Of a stretch of DNA of 64,000 bases, positions 27,019 to 34,985 are shown piece by piece. Under the pieces are notes generated by a model. The model was not told the origin of the DNA, ran no database searches, and saw only the letters and a program-made list of their open reading frames with translations. Source of the stretch: AC-43 sp963728855 (GTDB lineage: Bacteria; Actinomycetota; Actinomycetes; Mycobacteriales; Micromonosporaceae); the NCBI GenBank assembly GCA_963728855.1, contig CAVSLN010000007.1:1501938-1565937 (forward strand), written 5' to 3'. Made by a program: the position numbers and the translations under genes. Each line of letters opens with the position of its first letter. The stretch's first letter is position 1.

Positions 27019-28376
27019 GTCGAGCGCCCCACCGGACCGGACGCGACCGACCGCGCATCGCCGCCGACACCTGGGGCGGCGGCCGGTCGCCACCGCCGCC
27101 GGACCCCTCGCGGCAGCAGCACGGCCAGGACGGCGACGAGCACGGCCACGGCCGCCAGCCCGAACGCGAAGGCCATCGCCCTGTCCCGAACGCTGGTGTC
27201 CGGCGGTGTCCAGGTCACCGCGGACATCGAGCCCGCGCGGCCGGCGTCCGTACCGGCTCCGTGCTCCTCGGGCAGCACCATCGACACCGCGTTGTACGGG
27301 TTCACCACGCCCCAGCCGACCTGCGGGTCGGGCAGCGTGGTGGCCGGGTGGTCGGCCGTACGCTCCAGGCGCCGACGGACCTGCGCGGCGTTGAGCTGCG
27401 GATGGTACGCCCAGACCAGGGCCGCGGTCGCGGCCACGAACGGCGCGGCGTAGCTGGTGCCGTTGTCGGTCACGTGCCCCTGCCCGGCCCGGCTGAGGCT
27501 GACGATGCCGACGCCGGGCGCCATCAGGTCCAGGAAGCCACCGACCTCGGAGAATTCGCTGCGCTTCCCGTCCGGTCCGATCGACCCGACGGCGATCACC
27601 TCCGGGTAGGCCGCCGGGTACGCCACCGGGTTGCCCGCCTTCGCCTCGTTGGACGCCGACGTGACCATCACCACGTCCCGGGCGGCCGCATACTGCACGG
27701 CGGCGCGCAGCTCGTCGTTGGGGAAGAACGCACTGGCGGACATATTGATGACCTTCGCTCCACCGTCGACCGCGGCTCGGATGCTCCTCGCCAGGCCGGA
27801 CGCCGTACCGTCCGACGAACTGTTCGCCTGACGGATCGGCAGGATCGTCGCCCCGGGAGCCAGGCCCGCCATGCCGGTCCCCGGGCGCGGTTGGGCGGCG
27901 ATGATGCCGGAGACGAACGTGCCGTGGCCAAAGCAGTCGGTATCCGCCCGGCCCTGCCCGTTGACCACGTCCACGCCCGGCAGGACATGCCCCGCCAGCT
28001 GCGGTACGGTCGCGTCGACCCCGGTGTCGATGACGCCGACCACCACGCCCTTGCCGGTCGTCAGGTCCCATACCCGAGCCACACCCAGACGCCGCTGCGC
28101 CCACGGCATCTCGACGGCCATGTTGTTGGTCGGCGTGCTGCACCGGTCCGCCGGCGCACCCGCCGGCGAGCTGCTGCGCAGGCTCTGCGGTTCGGTGTGC
28201 TGGCCTCCACCCGCCCGGTCCGCCGGCACCCGTACGGTCAGGACGGCCAACCCAGCGGTGACCACGGCGATCGATGCCGCGGCGACCAGCAGCCGCGCGC
28301 CGCGCCGCCTCGGCTGGCCAACGCGACCGGCTGGCACGCCGTTCGCGTCGTCTCCCGGCCGGATCGCCCTCGTCAT
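27009..28376 (-). CDS. mycP: Mycosin, subtilisin-like ESX protease
   Basis: The ATG at 28376 gives 455 residues with a positively charged N-terminus and a signal or anchor helix (about 27-48, LLVAAASIAVVTAGLAVL). The catalytic triad is visible: Asp in VIDTGVD (about 116), His in CFGHGTFVSG (about 150) and Ser in NGTSYAAPFV (about 306), with the oxyanion Asn in SASNEAKAG. A C-terminal membrane helix is present (AFAFGLAAVAVLVAVLAVLL). Mycosins stabilise the ESX membrane complex and clip some substrates. It is the first gene of the locus; the promoter is expected in 28377-28683. Confidence 0.93.
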   Translation of the reverse strand: MTRAIRPGDDANGVPAGRVGQPRRRGARLLVAAASIAVVTAGLAVLTVRVPADRAGGGQHTEPQSLRSSSPAGAPADRCSTPTNNMAVEMPWAQRRLGVARVWDLTTGKGVVVGVIDTGVDATVPQLAGHVLPGVDVVNGQGRADTDCFGHGTFVSGIIAAQPRPGTGMAGLAPGATILPIRQANSSSDGTASGLARSIRAAVDGGAKVINMSASAFFPNDELRAAVQYAAARDVVMVTSASNEAKAGNPVAYPAAYPEVIAVGSIGPDGKRSEFSEVGGFLDLMAPGVGIVSLSRAGQGHVTDNGTSYAAPFVAATAALVWAYHPQLNAAQVRRRLERTADHPATTLPDPQVGWGVVNPYNAVSMVLPEEHGAGTDAGRAGSMSAVTWTPPDTSVRDRAMAFAFGLAAVAVLVAVLAVLLPRGVRRRWRPAAAPGVGGDARSVASGPVGRSTWE

Positions 28377-28683
28377 GCCGTCCAGTACCCGGCGGTCCAC
28401 GATCCGGTTCGAACACCGCGTCCGGCCGGCATATCTCTCACTGGTGCGGGCGGATGCCCCGCCGAGTCGAGAAGGAGACCGGCCAGCTACTGTCCACGAT
28501 GGACACTTCCCTACCGGGGCGGGCTCCAGCGTCACTCTCTCATCCGGACACGAAGTGCCAAATGCGTTCGACGTCGACGGGCGACTCATCCACCAGTTTC
28601 AGCCCCTGTGGGCGCCTCCACCAGGAGGCATGATCTCTCTCATGCCGCCGACCGCGCAAGCGAGGGTCAATTGACATGCGTCT
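28377..28683. other. Intergenic region upstream of the ESX operon
   Basis: 307 bp between the mycP start and the stop of the SRPBCC gene, which points the same way. It should hold the promoter of the 28-kb ESX operon. I see no convincing gene in it, and no clear -35/-10 pair or palindrome. An in-frame start further upstream for mycP (about 28589) is possible, but the added residues do not resemble a mycosin. Confidence 0.4.
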
Positions 28684-29163
28684 CTATCGCTGCGCCTCGA
28701 AGTGCTCTTTCATCGCCGGGTAGTAGTCGTCGAAGTCCGGCGCCGGCTGGCCGTCGCGCGAGGCTACCAGCGCGTCCAGGTAGTACTCCCAGCCCGGTCC
28801 GACCTCGCCGACTCCCTCCGCACCGGTCAGGTGCTGCGTGAACCGCAGCTCGGTCACGCCCGCACTCTCGACCAGCACCATGTCCAGGTGCCAGCCGCCG
28901 TGCTCGTCCACGGCGGAAACCGCTAGCCGGCGCGGCGGCTCGCACGCGTCGATGGTCATGTCCATCCAGGGCTTGCCCTCCTCGTGCACCATCTGGACCT
29001 TGATCGTGCGTCCCGGCGCCGCGTCGCCCTGCCAGGGGCCGAACCAGCGTGCCGTGCGCGCTGGATCGGTGAGGCTCGCCCAGACGTCAGCCATGGGAGC
29101 GCGGAACGTGCGGGTCAGCATGAGGTCGTCGCCGAACAGTCGGCCGGTGGGTGTCGGGCTCAT
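28684..29163 (-). CDS. SRPBCC (AHSA1-like) domain protein
   Basis: The ATG at 29163 overlaps the arsR stop (ATGA) and is preceded by GAAGGAGACC. The 159-residue product has the SRPBCC/AHSA1 pattern: FRAPMADVWASLTDPAR, RWFGPWQG, then FTQHLTG near the middle and GWEYYLDAL toward the end. These domains bind hydrophobic ligands. Pairs of ArsR regulator and SRPBCC protein are common in actinomycetes. The ligand is unknown. Confidence 0.85.
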   Translation of the reverse strand: MSPTPTGRLFGDDLMLTRTFRAPMADVWASLTDPARTARWFGPWQGDAAPGRTIKVQMVHEEGKPWMDMTIDACEPPRRLAVSAVDEHGGWHLDMVLVESAGVTELRFTQHLTGAEGVGEVGPGWEYYLDALVASRDGQPAPDFDDYYPAMKEHFEAQR

Positions 29164-29522
29164 GCGGTCTCCTTCTGGGATGGGTGCCGCCCGGCGGCCG
29201 TATGCCGCTCGCGGCGGGCGCGGTAGACCTCGGTCTCCAGCGCATCGAGGCGGTGCTGCCAGCCGGACGGGCGCATCAGCCGTCCCAGCCACCCGGCCAG
29301 CTCGTCGAGCGGCGCGGTGATCAGTGTGTAGACACGCCGGCGTCCGTCGGCCGTGTCGCGCACCAGGCCGGCCTCGCGCAACACGCGCAGGTGACGGCTG
29401 ACGGCCGGCCGGCTGATCACGAACCGGTCGGCGATCTGCCCGGCCGAGAGCGGTTCGTCGCGCAGCATCAGCAGGATTTCCCGCCGCACCGGATCGGCGA
29501 TCGCGCCCGCTAACTCGTCCAC
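29160..29522 (-). CDS. ArsR-family transcriptional regulator
   Basis: A 120-residue winged-helix protein with DPVRREILLMLRDEPLSAG (helix 1-2), then a recognition helix in ISRPAVSRHLRVLREAGLV and a wing DGRRRVYTL. It lacks the Cys metal-binding motif of SmtB/ArsR sensors, so metal sensing is unlikely. The GTG start at 29522 lies one base from a perfect 32-bp palindrome, suggesting autoregulation and a leaderless or nearly leaderless transcript. Its stop overlaps the SRPBCC start, so the two are co-translated. Confidence 0.88.
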   Translation of the reverse strand: MDELAGAIADPVRREILLMLRDEPLSAGQIADRFVISRPAVSRHLRVLREAGLVRDTADGRRRVYTLITAPLDELAGWLGRLMRPSGWQHRLDALETEVYRARRERHTAAGRHPSQKETA

Positions 29523-29523
29523 G

Positions 29524-29555
29524 CCAGAAGCGTAACCAACGGGTTACGCTTCTGG
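29524..29555. promoter_or_regulatory. Perfect inverted repeat, ArsR-type operator
   Basis: Arms ccagaagcgtaacc (29524-29537) and ggttacgcttctgg (29542-29555) are exact reverse complements around a 4-base spacer. The site abuts the GTG start of the ArsR-type gene, where the promoter must be. ArsR dimers bind such symmetric sites and repress their own operon. The fit of site and regulator is inferred from adjacency. Confidence 0.8.
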
Positions 29556-29877
29556 CAACGTCGCGTCCTGATGTTCAGCTCCCAGAGTCATGATCGGATG
29601 CGCTGATCTAGCCGCAGATCGAGCGCCACGCAGCGTTCACGCCGACACCGGCAACGGCCGCGCGCTGGAGCATCGAGCACCAGGCGCTCGGCGGATCGCT
29701 CGGCGACACCGGTCTTGGTCAGGCCGGATCCGTTCGTCCGCCTGGTCCCGCCAGGTGCCGGGCGCGGCTGATTTGCATCGGGCAGGCTTGCGTACGCTGA
29801 CCATACGTGGGCGGCTGCGGGGCGACGTCCCCGGGCTGGCAGGGATCTTCACACCCAGGATGCCAGCTCGTAGGTGG
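29556..29877. other. Intergenic region, no gene seen
   Basis: About 320 bp between the arsR operator and the 3' end of the Nudix gene, both on the minus strand. I see no ORF with family-like sequence, no strong hairpin and no repeat. It should contain the promoter of the arsR pair and the transcription end of the Nudix gene. Confidence 0.4.
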
Positions 29878-30351
29878 CTACCCGATGTACGGCTTGCCGT
29901 GTCCCGCCGCGTAGTGCGCCAGCCGCAGACGCACCGTCTCGTGCATCGGCAGCCGCGCGAACTCGGCCGGGTCCACCCACCGCACATCGGTCGACTCGTC
30001 GCTACCCCGCAACTCCCCGCCCATCGCCCGAGCGGTGAACGCCACAACGAACTCCTGCCGGACCTCACCGTCGGCGTAGGCGATTATGTGCCCCGGGTCG
30101 GTGTAGATGCCCAGGATCCCGGTCAGCTCCACGTCGAGGCCGGTTTCCTCCCGCACCTCCCGCACCACGGCCTGGCCGATGGTCTCGCCCAGTTCCATCA
30201 CCCCGCCGGGCAGCGACCAGTTACCGGAGTCGACACGCTGCTGCATCAGCACCCGGCCAGCCTCGTCGACCACGAGCGCCTGACCGCCCGGCACCAGCGA
30301 GTTAGGCGTCGGCGCCTGTGGATCGTTGTAATAGTCGGTCCGGCGCCCCAC
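29878..30351 (-). CDS. Nudix hydrolase
   Basis: The GTG at 30351 gives 157 residues. The Nudix box spans residues 50-72: GGVMELGETIGQ...REVREETGL, matching GX5EX7REUXEEXGU with all catalytic Glu residues present. The opening YYNDPQAPTPNSLVPGG is typical of actinobacterial Nudix proteins that act on nucleotide-sugar-like or modified-nucleotide diphosphates. The substrate cannot be told from sequence. It overlaps the 3' end of the HTH gene by 50 bases, so the two are co-transcribed. Confidence 0.88.
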   Translation of the reverse strand: MGRRTDYYNDPQAPTPNSLVPGGQALVVDEAGRVLMQQRVDSGNWSLPGGVMELGETIGQAVVREVREETGLDVELTGILGIYTDPGHIIAYADGEVRQEFVVAFTARAMGGELRGSDESTDVRWVDPAEFARLPMHETVRLRLAHYAAGHGKPYIG

Positions 30352-31108
30352 GGTCGGCTCCCATCGTCGATACGGGTCGGACGGTGTCCCACACCTGCTG
30401 GAACTGCTCCGTGAACGACTCGAAGATCCCATAAGGCGACAGGCGCCGCAGGTGCAGCGCCGGATGCTGGTGTCCGTGCGCCCGGAACAGGTGCGGGGTG
30501 ACGATCATCTGGTCGTCGAACCGGAACATGCTGTTGTACAGGTGGACCTGGTGCATGCCAACCGTGACGTCCACCAACCCGTCGAGATCAGCCAGCCACA
30601 GCAGCGCTACCCGGATCCGGCCGGCTAGCGTGCCACCTAACTGTTCAAGCGCGTCCCGCTCGTTGACGTGCGCGCAGTCGGGGTCGGCGACCGCGATACG
30701 CACCCGGGCGCCTGCGGCGGCCTTGCTGCGGATGGTGGCGGTGACCTGTGGGGCCATCTCGAACAGGAACGGGTACGCGTAGCCAAGCAGATCGATACGG
30801 TCACGGGCCGCGTCGAGCAGGGCAAGCCATAGATCGGTGGGGATGTGGGCGCGGTGCGCCCATGCGCCGACGACTTCGGCGGTGGCGGTAGTGCCTGGGG
30901 ACTGGTCGGGTCGGGCGACTGGCCACAGGTGCGCTTCCGTGTCGCCGAGAACCTTCGCGACCGCGAGTCGCGTACGTAAGCGCGGGATCCTGCCCCCGAT
31001 CCAGCGGTCGACGGTCTTGGCGTTGACCTCGACGGCGCGGGCAAGGGTCGGAGCGTCGAACCCTGCCCGGAGCATGGCGGTACGTAGCCGCTCATTCACG
31101 TCAGCCAC
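30302..31108 (-). CDS. XRE-type HTH regulator with C-terminal DUF5919-like domain
   Basis: The GTG at 31108 gives 268 residues. An N-terminal HTH reads MLRAGFDAPTLARAVEVN then TVDRWIGGRIPRLR. The C-terminal 160 residues have a PLD-like/DUF5919 look: LLGYAYPFLFEMAPQ, RVRIAVADPDCAHVNERD, and VHLYNSMFRFDDQMIVTPHL. This fusion commonly sits next to Nudix genes in actinomycetes. It is divergent from a small gene set, and a perfect 30-bp palindrome lies in the shared gap, a likely operator. Confidence 0.75.
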   Translation of the reverse strand: MADVNERLRTAMLRAGFDAPTLARAVEVNAKTVDRWIGGRIPRLRTRLAVAKVLGDTEAHLWPVARPDQSPGTTATAEVVGAWAHRAHIPTDLWLALLDAARDRIDLLGYAYPFLFEMAPQVTATIRSKAAAGARVRIAVADPDCAHVNERDALEQLGGTLAGRIRVALLWLADLDGLVDVTVGMHQVHLYNSMFRFDDQMIVTPHLFRAHGHQHPALHLRRLSPYGIFESFTEQFQQVWDTVRPVSTMGADRGAPDRLLQRSTGADA

Positions 31109-31150
31109 GTTATCGGACACAGGCCAGCGTCGGGAGGACGCGGAAGTGTC

Positions 31151-31180
31151 CGCCGAAACGTCCTGCGGGACGTTTCGGCG
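31151..31180. promoter_or_regulatory. Perfect 13-bp-arm palindrome between divergent genes
   Basis: Arms cgccgaaacgtcc (31151-31163) and ggacgtttcggcg (31168-31180) are exact reverse complements around TGCG. The site lies 43 bp upstream of the HTH gene start and about 190 bp before the first plus-strand small gene. It could be the operator of the HTH protein or a stable RNA hairpin. Placement in a divergent gap favours an operator. Confidence 0.65.
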
Positions 31181-31373
31181 TCCCACCCGAGCCTCTACGT
31201 TGCGTGGCAAGCGTTCGACGGTCGGTGTCCGGCACGGCCTCGACCGGCGGGCGCCCGGGGCACACCGGTGTACGGCGTCGGCGTGCCTCCCCGAGGACCT
31301 GCCTCGGCAGGCTGGCCCGCCGCACCCTCGGCCCGGCCTGTCAGGGCACCCCGACGTCCCGGAGGGCCGACCA

Positions 31374-31622
31374 TTGTTTGGGCCACGACAGCGACCACGC
31401 GACCGGCGCGAGCAGTTGGACGAGCACCCGCCGCCCGACCTCGGCACCACCGGCCGTCATCGGCTCGCCGACGGAGACGTCGTACCCATGCCCGGGTACC
31501 GGCGGTTCGCCGACATCCTCAATGCCCCGACCCGTGACCTGCCGGTGGTCGACGTCGACGCCTCGCTGAGCATGACGCCCGGCCAAGAGCACCGGTCGGA
31601 GGTCCGGCAGTGGCTGCCGTGA
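31374..31622 (+). CDS. Small hypothetical protein (TTG start)
   Basis: A TTG at 31374 is preceded by GGAGGG at an 8-base spacing and opens an 82-codon frame. The C-terminal half (GDVVPMPGYRRFADILNAP, then DLPVVDVDASLS) looks like real protein, while the N-terminal half is Arg/Pro-rich. Its stop overlaps the next GTG by 13 bases. I recognise no domain. It may be a short regulator-associated protein of the kind found next to DUF6907 genes in actinomycete accessory regions. The start is uncertain. Confidence 0.45.
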   Translation: MFGPRQRPRDRREQLDEHPPPDLGTTGRHRLADGDVVPMPGYRRFADILNAPTRDLPVVDVDASLSMTPGQEHRSEVRQWLP

Positions 31623-31897
31623 CCGTCCCGCATCCGCCTTGGTGTGACCGGGACCGCTGCAACGCCACCGCACACGGCACCGGTACGCATCTCAGCGCCC
31701 GAGTGGCGGTCGAGGGCTCACCGGTCGCGGCATGGATGCAGGCACCCGCCTGCCAGCCCGACATGGTGTCAATCCGGGTGGTCTGCGCCGAGCGGTTGAT
31801 GGCCCCGCAGGAGGCGTACCGGCTCGGCCGGGTGCTGACCTCGCTCGGCCGGGCCGCCCGCAAGGCCGACCCGGCTCCGGCCGGGGCCGTGTCGTGA
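31610..31897 (+). CDS. DUF6907-like small protein
   Basis: The GTG at 31610 has GGAGG (31599-31603) at good spacing. The 95-residue product opens with HPPWCDRDRCNATAHGTGTH and later carries MVSIRVVCAERLMAPQEAYR and an Ala/Arg-rich end. The PxWC...H opening and LTSLGRAARKAD end resemble DUF6907, a family frequent in actinomycete integrative elements and regulator islands. Function unknown. The stop overlaps the next start (GTGA). Confidence 0.65.
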   Translation: MAAVTVPHPPWCDRDRCNATAHGTGTHLSARVAVEGSPVAAWMQAPACQPDMVSIRVVCAERLMAPQEAYRLGRVLTSLGRAARKADPAPAGAVS

Positions 31898-32151
31898 CCG
31901 GCCCATACGGTGCCGACGTCAACCCTGTACCCGCCCGCTGCGGGGTGTGCGGCCACGGCGGTATCGGGCACCTGCGGATACCCGGCGAGGGGTCGCGCAT
32001 CTGCCAGGACTGTCCCGGCGGTGTGTGCCAGCCACGCACCCCCGGGACGGATGCTGGCCGTGTTGCGCTGGATCAGGACGAGATCGACCGGCTGATCGGC
32101 CAGGCGCAACGCATGCTCATCGACTGGCACCGCGACCACGACCGGCGCTGA
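31894..32151 (+). CDS. Small CxxC zinc-ribbon-like protein
   Basis: The GTG at 31894 overlaps the previous stop. The 85-residue product has two CxxC pairs, CGVC and CQDC, about 25 residues apart (RCGVCGHGGIGHLRIPGEG, then ICQDCPGG), a zinc-ribbon layout. A charged helix follows (DEIDRLIGQAQRMLIDWHRD). It completes a three-gene set divergent from the HTH regulator. No known role. Confidence 0.65.
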   Translation: MTGPYGADVNPVPARCGVCGHGGIGHLRIPGEGSRICQDCPGGVCQPRTPGTDAGRVALDQDEIDRLIGQAQRMLIDWHRDHDRR

Positions 32152-32739
32152 CGTTCCGCTCATCGGACGCGGCGAACTCGGCGTGCGAGCACAACCGCCG
32201 GGAAATGAGGTGTCAGGGATGCCTTGACGGCAAACCGATCCGCGTGGCGCTCCCCTGGTCTGTACCCGGACCCCGGCGGCTTGTCGGCTCCTGGCGGCTT
32301 TCCGGCCGTCTGACGTACCGTCCCGAGCGCCGCGGCGCTCGGAACGGCTGATCGGGCGGTCGGCGTACCACGCGCCGCTGCCGGCCATGTCCCCCCTCGG
32401 CCTTGCCATCCCGTGTGCCGTCGACCCACCCACCGGGGAGCGCGCCGGGCCGGGGGCGGCCACACCGACCGACGCCGAGCCCGCCCGACCACGCTGGCGG
32501 CCCCCGGTACGGTGTGCTCGGCTCGCCTGGGTCGGCGACGCGCGGGATGGCCCCATCCCGGAGCCCGAGCGCCCCCGCCGGAGGCGGTTTGTAGGGCGTG
32601 ACGAACTCGCGTCTGGAGGCCGAAATTCGCACGACCCTGCGGCTAGTCAGTTCGACTCGTTAGTTTTCCAGCAGACCGGGCACATCTCGCTCGATCGGTG
32701 GCCAGCCAGGTTGTGGCAACCGCCGAGCATTTGCAGCGA
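32152..32739. other. Region without a supported gene
   Basis: About 590 bp. Both strands have only Arg/Pro-rich open frames of the kind high-GC DNA produces by chance. No family-like sequence, ribosome site or strong hairpin was found. It separates the small plus-strand gene set from a transposase-like remnant and may be eroded accessory DNA. Confidence 0.4.
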
Positions 32740-32934
32740 TTACCCATGTGTCGCCTTCCAACCGGGTGATAAACGAGTGGGTCGGAAGCTCTCGCCACCG
32801 TCGGCGATCATTACGGCCAGGCCGACCAGCACCCGGCCCCGATCATAGACCGGCCACCAGCCCCGCCGCGCTGTCCCCTGCCCGTGGGTAGCCTCTGGCT
32901 CATCTGAATGGGGTAGGCCGAGTAGGTGAGTCAC
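32740..32934 (-). pseudogene. Transposase-like remnant (IS1380-type N-terminal piece)
   Basis: A 64-codon frame holds RRGWWPVYDRGRVLVGLAVM followed by IADGGESF. This recalls the [VH]DRGRVL[VI]DLA-x-[ML]-ADGG motif near the N-terminus of IS1380/IS4-type actinobacterial transposases. Nothing of the catalytic core follows. I call it a degraded insertion-sequence scrap; only one short motif supports this, so chance similarity is possible. Confidence 0.35.
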
Positions 32935-33100
32935 CTAAGGCGGCACGCGGGATGCTGGATCGCCGTGTTGGGTGGGGAAAGGTGTGCGAGTTGGATACGA
33001 GAGGGTGAGACGGACGATACGAAGTGCTGAGCCCATCCTTCACCGGGGCGACTTGACTGTGCACCAGCGGAGAACCCTACCCGTGAAGGTGGCCGCCAGC

Positions 33101-33916
33101 ATGACAAACAACACCGGGGACTGGAAGTTCGGTCCCGCGAGACCGCGTCGAAAGTCATGGTGGCAACGGCGATGGGCCGCCGTGATCGCAATCTGCGGCG
33201 TCGCGGTAACCACCGCGGTGACCGCTGCGGCGACCAACGTACTCAATGCCGGCGCTTCGGGAGTGGCTGGCTTGCTCCAGAGCGATGGCGACAGGCTGCC
33301 GTTCACCATTGCCACAACGGTTAATGATCCGCGTGACCCGCAATGCCAGGCGTACGTCATTGACCGGCCGCCCAGCGAGGTGCCGCCACCGCGGCTGCAC
33401 CACGGCCAGCAGGTTGATGACGAAACGTGGGCGAGCAGTTTGGGTTCCAACGGAGTTACCCGGGAACATGTCACGATGACGCTGCAGGGCAAGTCATCTG
33501 CCGCAGTTGTGCTACAGCATCTCGATCTTCGTGTGGTCAGTCGCCGTCCGCCGCCGAAAACGGGCAACGCCTACGGTGTCGACGAGGGCTGCGGGGGCGG
33601 TCTTTCTCCACGGCTCTTTAGGGGCGACCTCGACACCGAGCCGCCAACCTTGACGGCGGAGGAGGGTGACGACGACGCGGGAAATGTGATTCCTGCGGTG
33701 AGCTTTCCGTTCAAGATCTCGTCGACCGATCCTGAGGTCTTTGAGATATATGTGGAGGCTGGCCATTGTGACTGCACGTGGTACCTCGCACTTCAGTGGG
33801 CGAGCGATGGCAGGTTCACCACGACGAATATCGAACAAGGCGGGCGCCCGTTCCACACGGTTGACACGGAAAGCCTCAACCACTATCACTATCACGGGAA
33901 CGGTTGGCAGTCGTAG
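33101..33916 (+). CDS. Single-pass membrane hypothetical protein
   Basis: The ATG at 33101 is preferred for the GGTGG before it; a GTG at 33083 is an alternative. The 271-residue product has a basic N-terminus (GPARPRRKSWWQRRW), one membrane helix (AAVIAICGVAVTTAVTAAAT), then an external domain of about 210 residues with a few Cys (GHCDCTWYLALQWAS) and a His/Tyr-rich end (LNHYHYHGNGW). Codon use is less GC-biased than its neighbours. Related proteins of unknown function occur near the membrane in many actinomycetes. No catalytic motif seen. Confidence 0.75.
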   Translation: MTNNTGDWKFGPARPRRKSWWQRRWAAVIAICGVAVTTAVTAAATNVLNAGASGVAGLLQSDGDRLPFTIATTVNDPRDPQCQAYVIDRPPSEVPPPRLHHGQQVDDETWASSLGSNGVTREHVTMTLQGKSSAAVVLQHLDLRVVSRRPPPKTGNAYGVDEGCGGGLSPRLFRGDLDTEPPTLTAEEGDDDAGNVIPAVSFPFKISSTDPEVFEIYVEAGHCDCTWYLALQWASDGRFTTTNIEQGGRPFHTVDTESLNHYHYHGNGWQS

Positions 33917-34034
33917 TAGTCAGCGAAGCCATACCGCCCCCCGCTCGAATCGGCAGGGTGTGCGGTGAGCGCGCGCCGTCGGCGGGGCTGGCAACCGCCG
34001 GGCGCCCGCAGCCTCAAGCGGAGGGCGCCTGGCG

Positions 34035-34088
34035 GTGGGCCGTTGGCCCGGCCCACGGCCGGCGGCGCGTGCGGCCCGTCAGGGCCGC
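34035..34088. terminator. Two GC-rich hairpins downstream of the membrane-protein gene
   Basis: Stems gtgggcc/ggcccac (34035-34041 with 34050-34056) and gcggccc/gggccgc with GTCA loop (34071-34088) lie about 120 bp after the stop at 33916, between convergent units. There is no T-run, which is common for actinomycete terminators. Confidence 0.4.
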
Positions 34089-34154
34089 CTTGACCCTGAA
34101 TAGGAACTCGTAACCAACACGCGGTAAGGGCCGGGTCAGGCCGCCCGGCCGGTG

Positions 34155-34580
34155 TCGCCATGGCTGTCGCGGATGTGGGCGGCGGTCCGTTGGTTGCGGC
34201 GGATGGCGTCGACGATGGGCTTCGCCGTAGGCCAGGCCGGCACGAACGAACGTGCGACCACACCACCAGGCCGGTGCCGCCGGTGTCGGCGATTACGCAC
34301 TCCTCGACGGTGGCGGTGGACCGCTCGTCAAGCCGCAGTCCGACATCGCCGCTGCCTCGGATGGTGCAGCCGCGCAGGCTCGCGCCGGTGTCCCGGGCGA
34401 GCGGCCGGTGCCGGCTGGCGAGCGCGATCCCGGCCTCACCTGGTGCAGCTCCGCGAAGCCCAGCTCCACCGCGCGTACCCCGAACTCCGGGGTGTCGCGC
34501 CAGCCCCAGCCCAGATCCGGGTCGCCCCACCATGTCCAGATGGACGTTGTGCCGCGTGACTATTGACGTGACAGGCGGTC
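34155..34580 (-). pseudogene. Right-handed beta-helix protein remnant, frameshifted
   Basis: On the minus strand, WWGDPDLGWGWRDTPEFG reads in one frame and then GASLRGCTIRGSGDVGLRLD, TATVEECVIADTGGTGLVV in another. The second part is the beta-helix repeat pattern (xxCxIxxxxxxGhxh) seen in the N-terminal domain of the AAA+ gene at 8.2-11.5 kb. Both ends are lost. It is a broken relative or fragment of such a protein, with no start or stop that can be defined. Confidence 0.5.
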
Positions 34581-34589
34581 TCCTCGACC

Positions 34590-34985
34590 TCAACGTCGCC
34601 GGCGGAAGAGCACGGTGACTGAAGTCACCGCTACCGCAACCGTTGCGGCTGCGGCCATCGCGAAGACACCGCCGGACAGTGGGACCCGGGCGCGGTCGCC
34701 CGATACCCGCGCCGTCACTTCCTGGCCCGGGGTGAGGTCCTTGCCCGTGACCTCCCCGTGGGCCGTAGCTGACCCGACGATCCAGGTTCCCGCACAAGTC
34801 CTCAGCGAGCCCTCGTCGCGGCAGGGCCCGGTCACGCTCACGGCCGCCTCGTCGTGCTGGTAGTCGCGGAAGTTCGGCAGGACGTAGGTGAGAAACAGGC
34901 TGACCGCGACGATCGCCAACACGGCGCTCAAGATGAGCCGGAGGATCAGCCGCGAGGGCACCGGCGCTACGCGACCAAGACTCAT
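34590..34985 (-). CDS. Small two-helix membrane protein
   Basis: The ATG at 34985 (MSLGRVAPVPSRLILRLILS) gives 131 residues. One membrane helix lies near the start (LILSAVLAIVAVSLFLTYVL). A short external loop follows with two Cys (GPCRDEGSLRTCAGTWIVG), probably disulfide-bonded. A second helix comes near the end (FAMAAAATVAVAVTSVTVLF) before an RRRR tail. No family assigned. The layout with an N-out/C-in pair and a disulfide loop resembles small actinobacterial envelope proteins. Confidence 0.7.
   Translation of the reverse strand: MSLGRVAPVPSRLILRLILSAVLAIVAVSLFLTYVLPNFRDYQHDEAAVSVTGPCRDEGSLRTCAGTWIVGSATAHGEVTGKDLTPGQEVTARVSGDRARVPLSGGVFAMAAAATVAVAVTSVTVLFRRRR

Noticed and set aside
27019..28416. 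An upstream extension of EccC by about 466 codons
   Set aside because: The added part is a shadow of mycP; the ATG at 27018 gives the normal EccC start.
28395..28425. tRNA T-arm-like ggttcgaacacc
   Set aside because: No matching acceptor, D- or anticodon arms around it.
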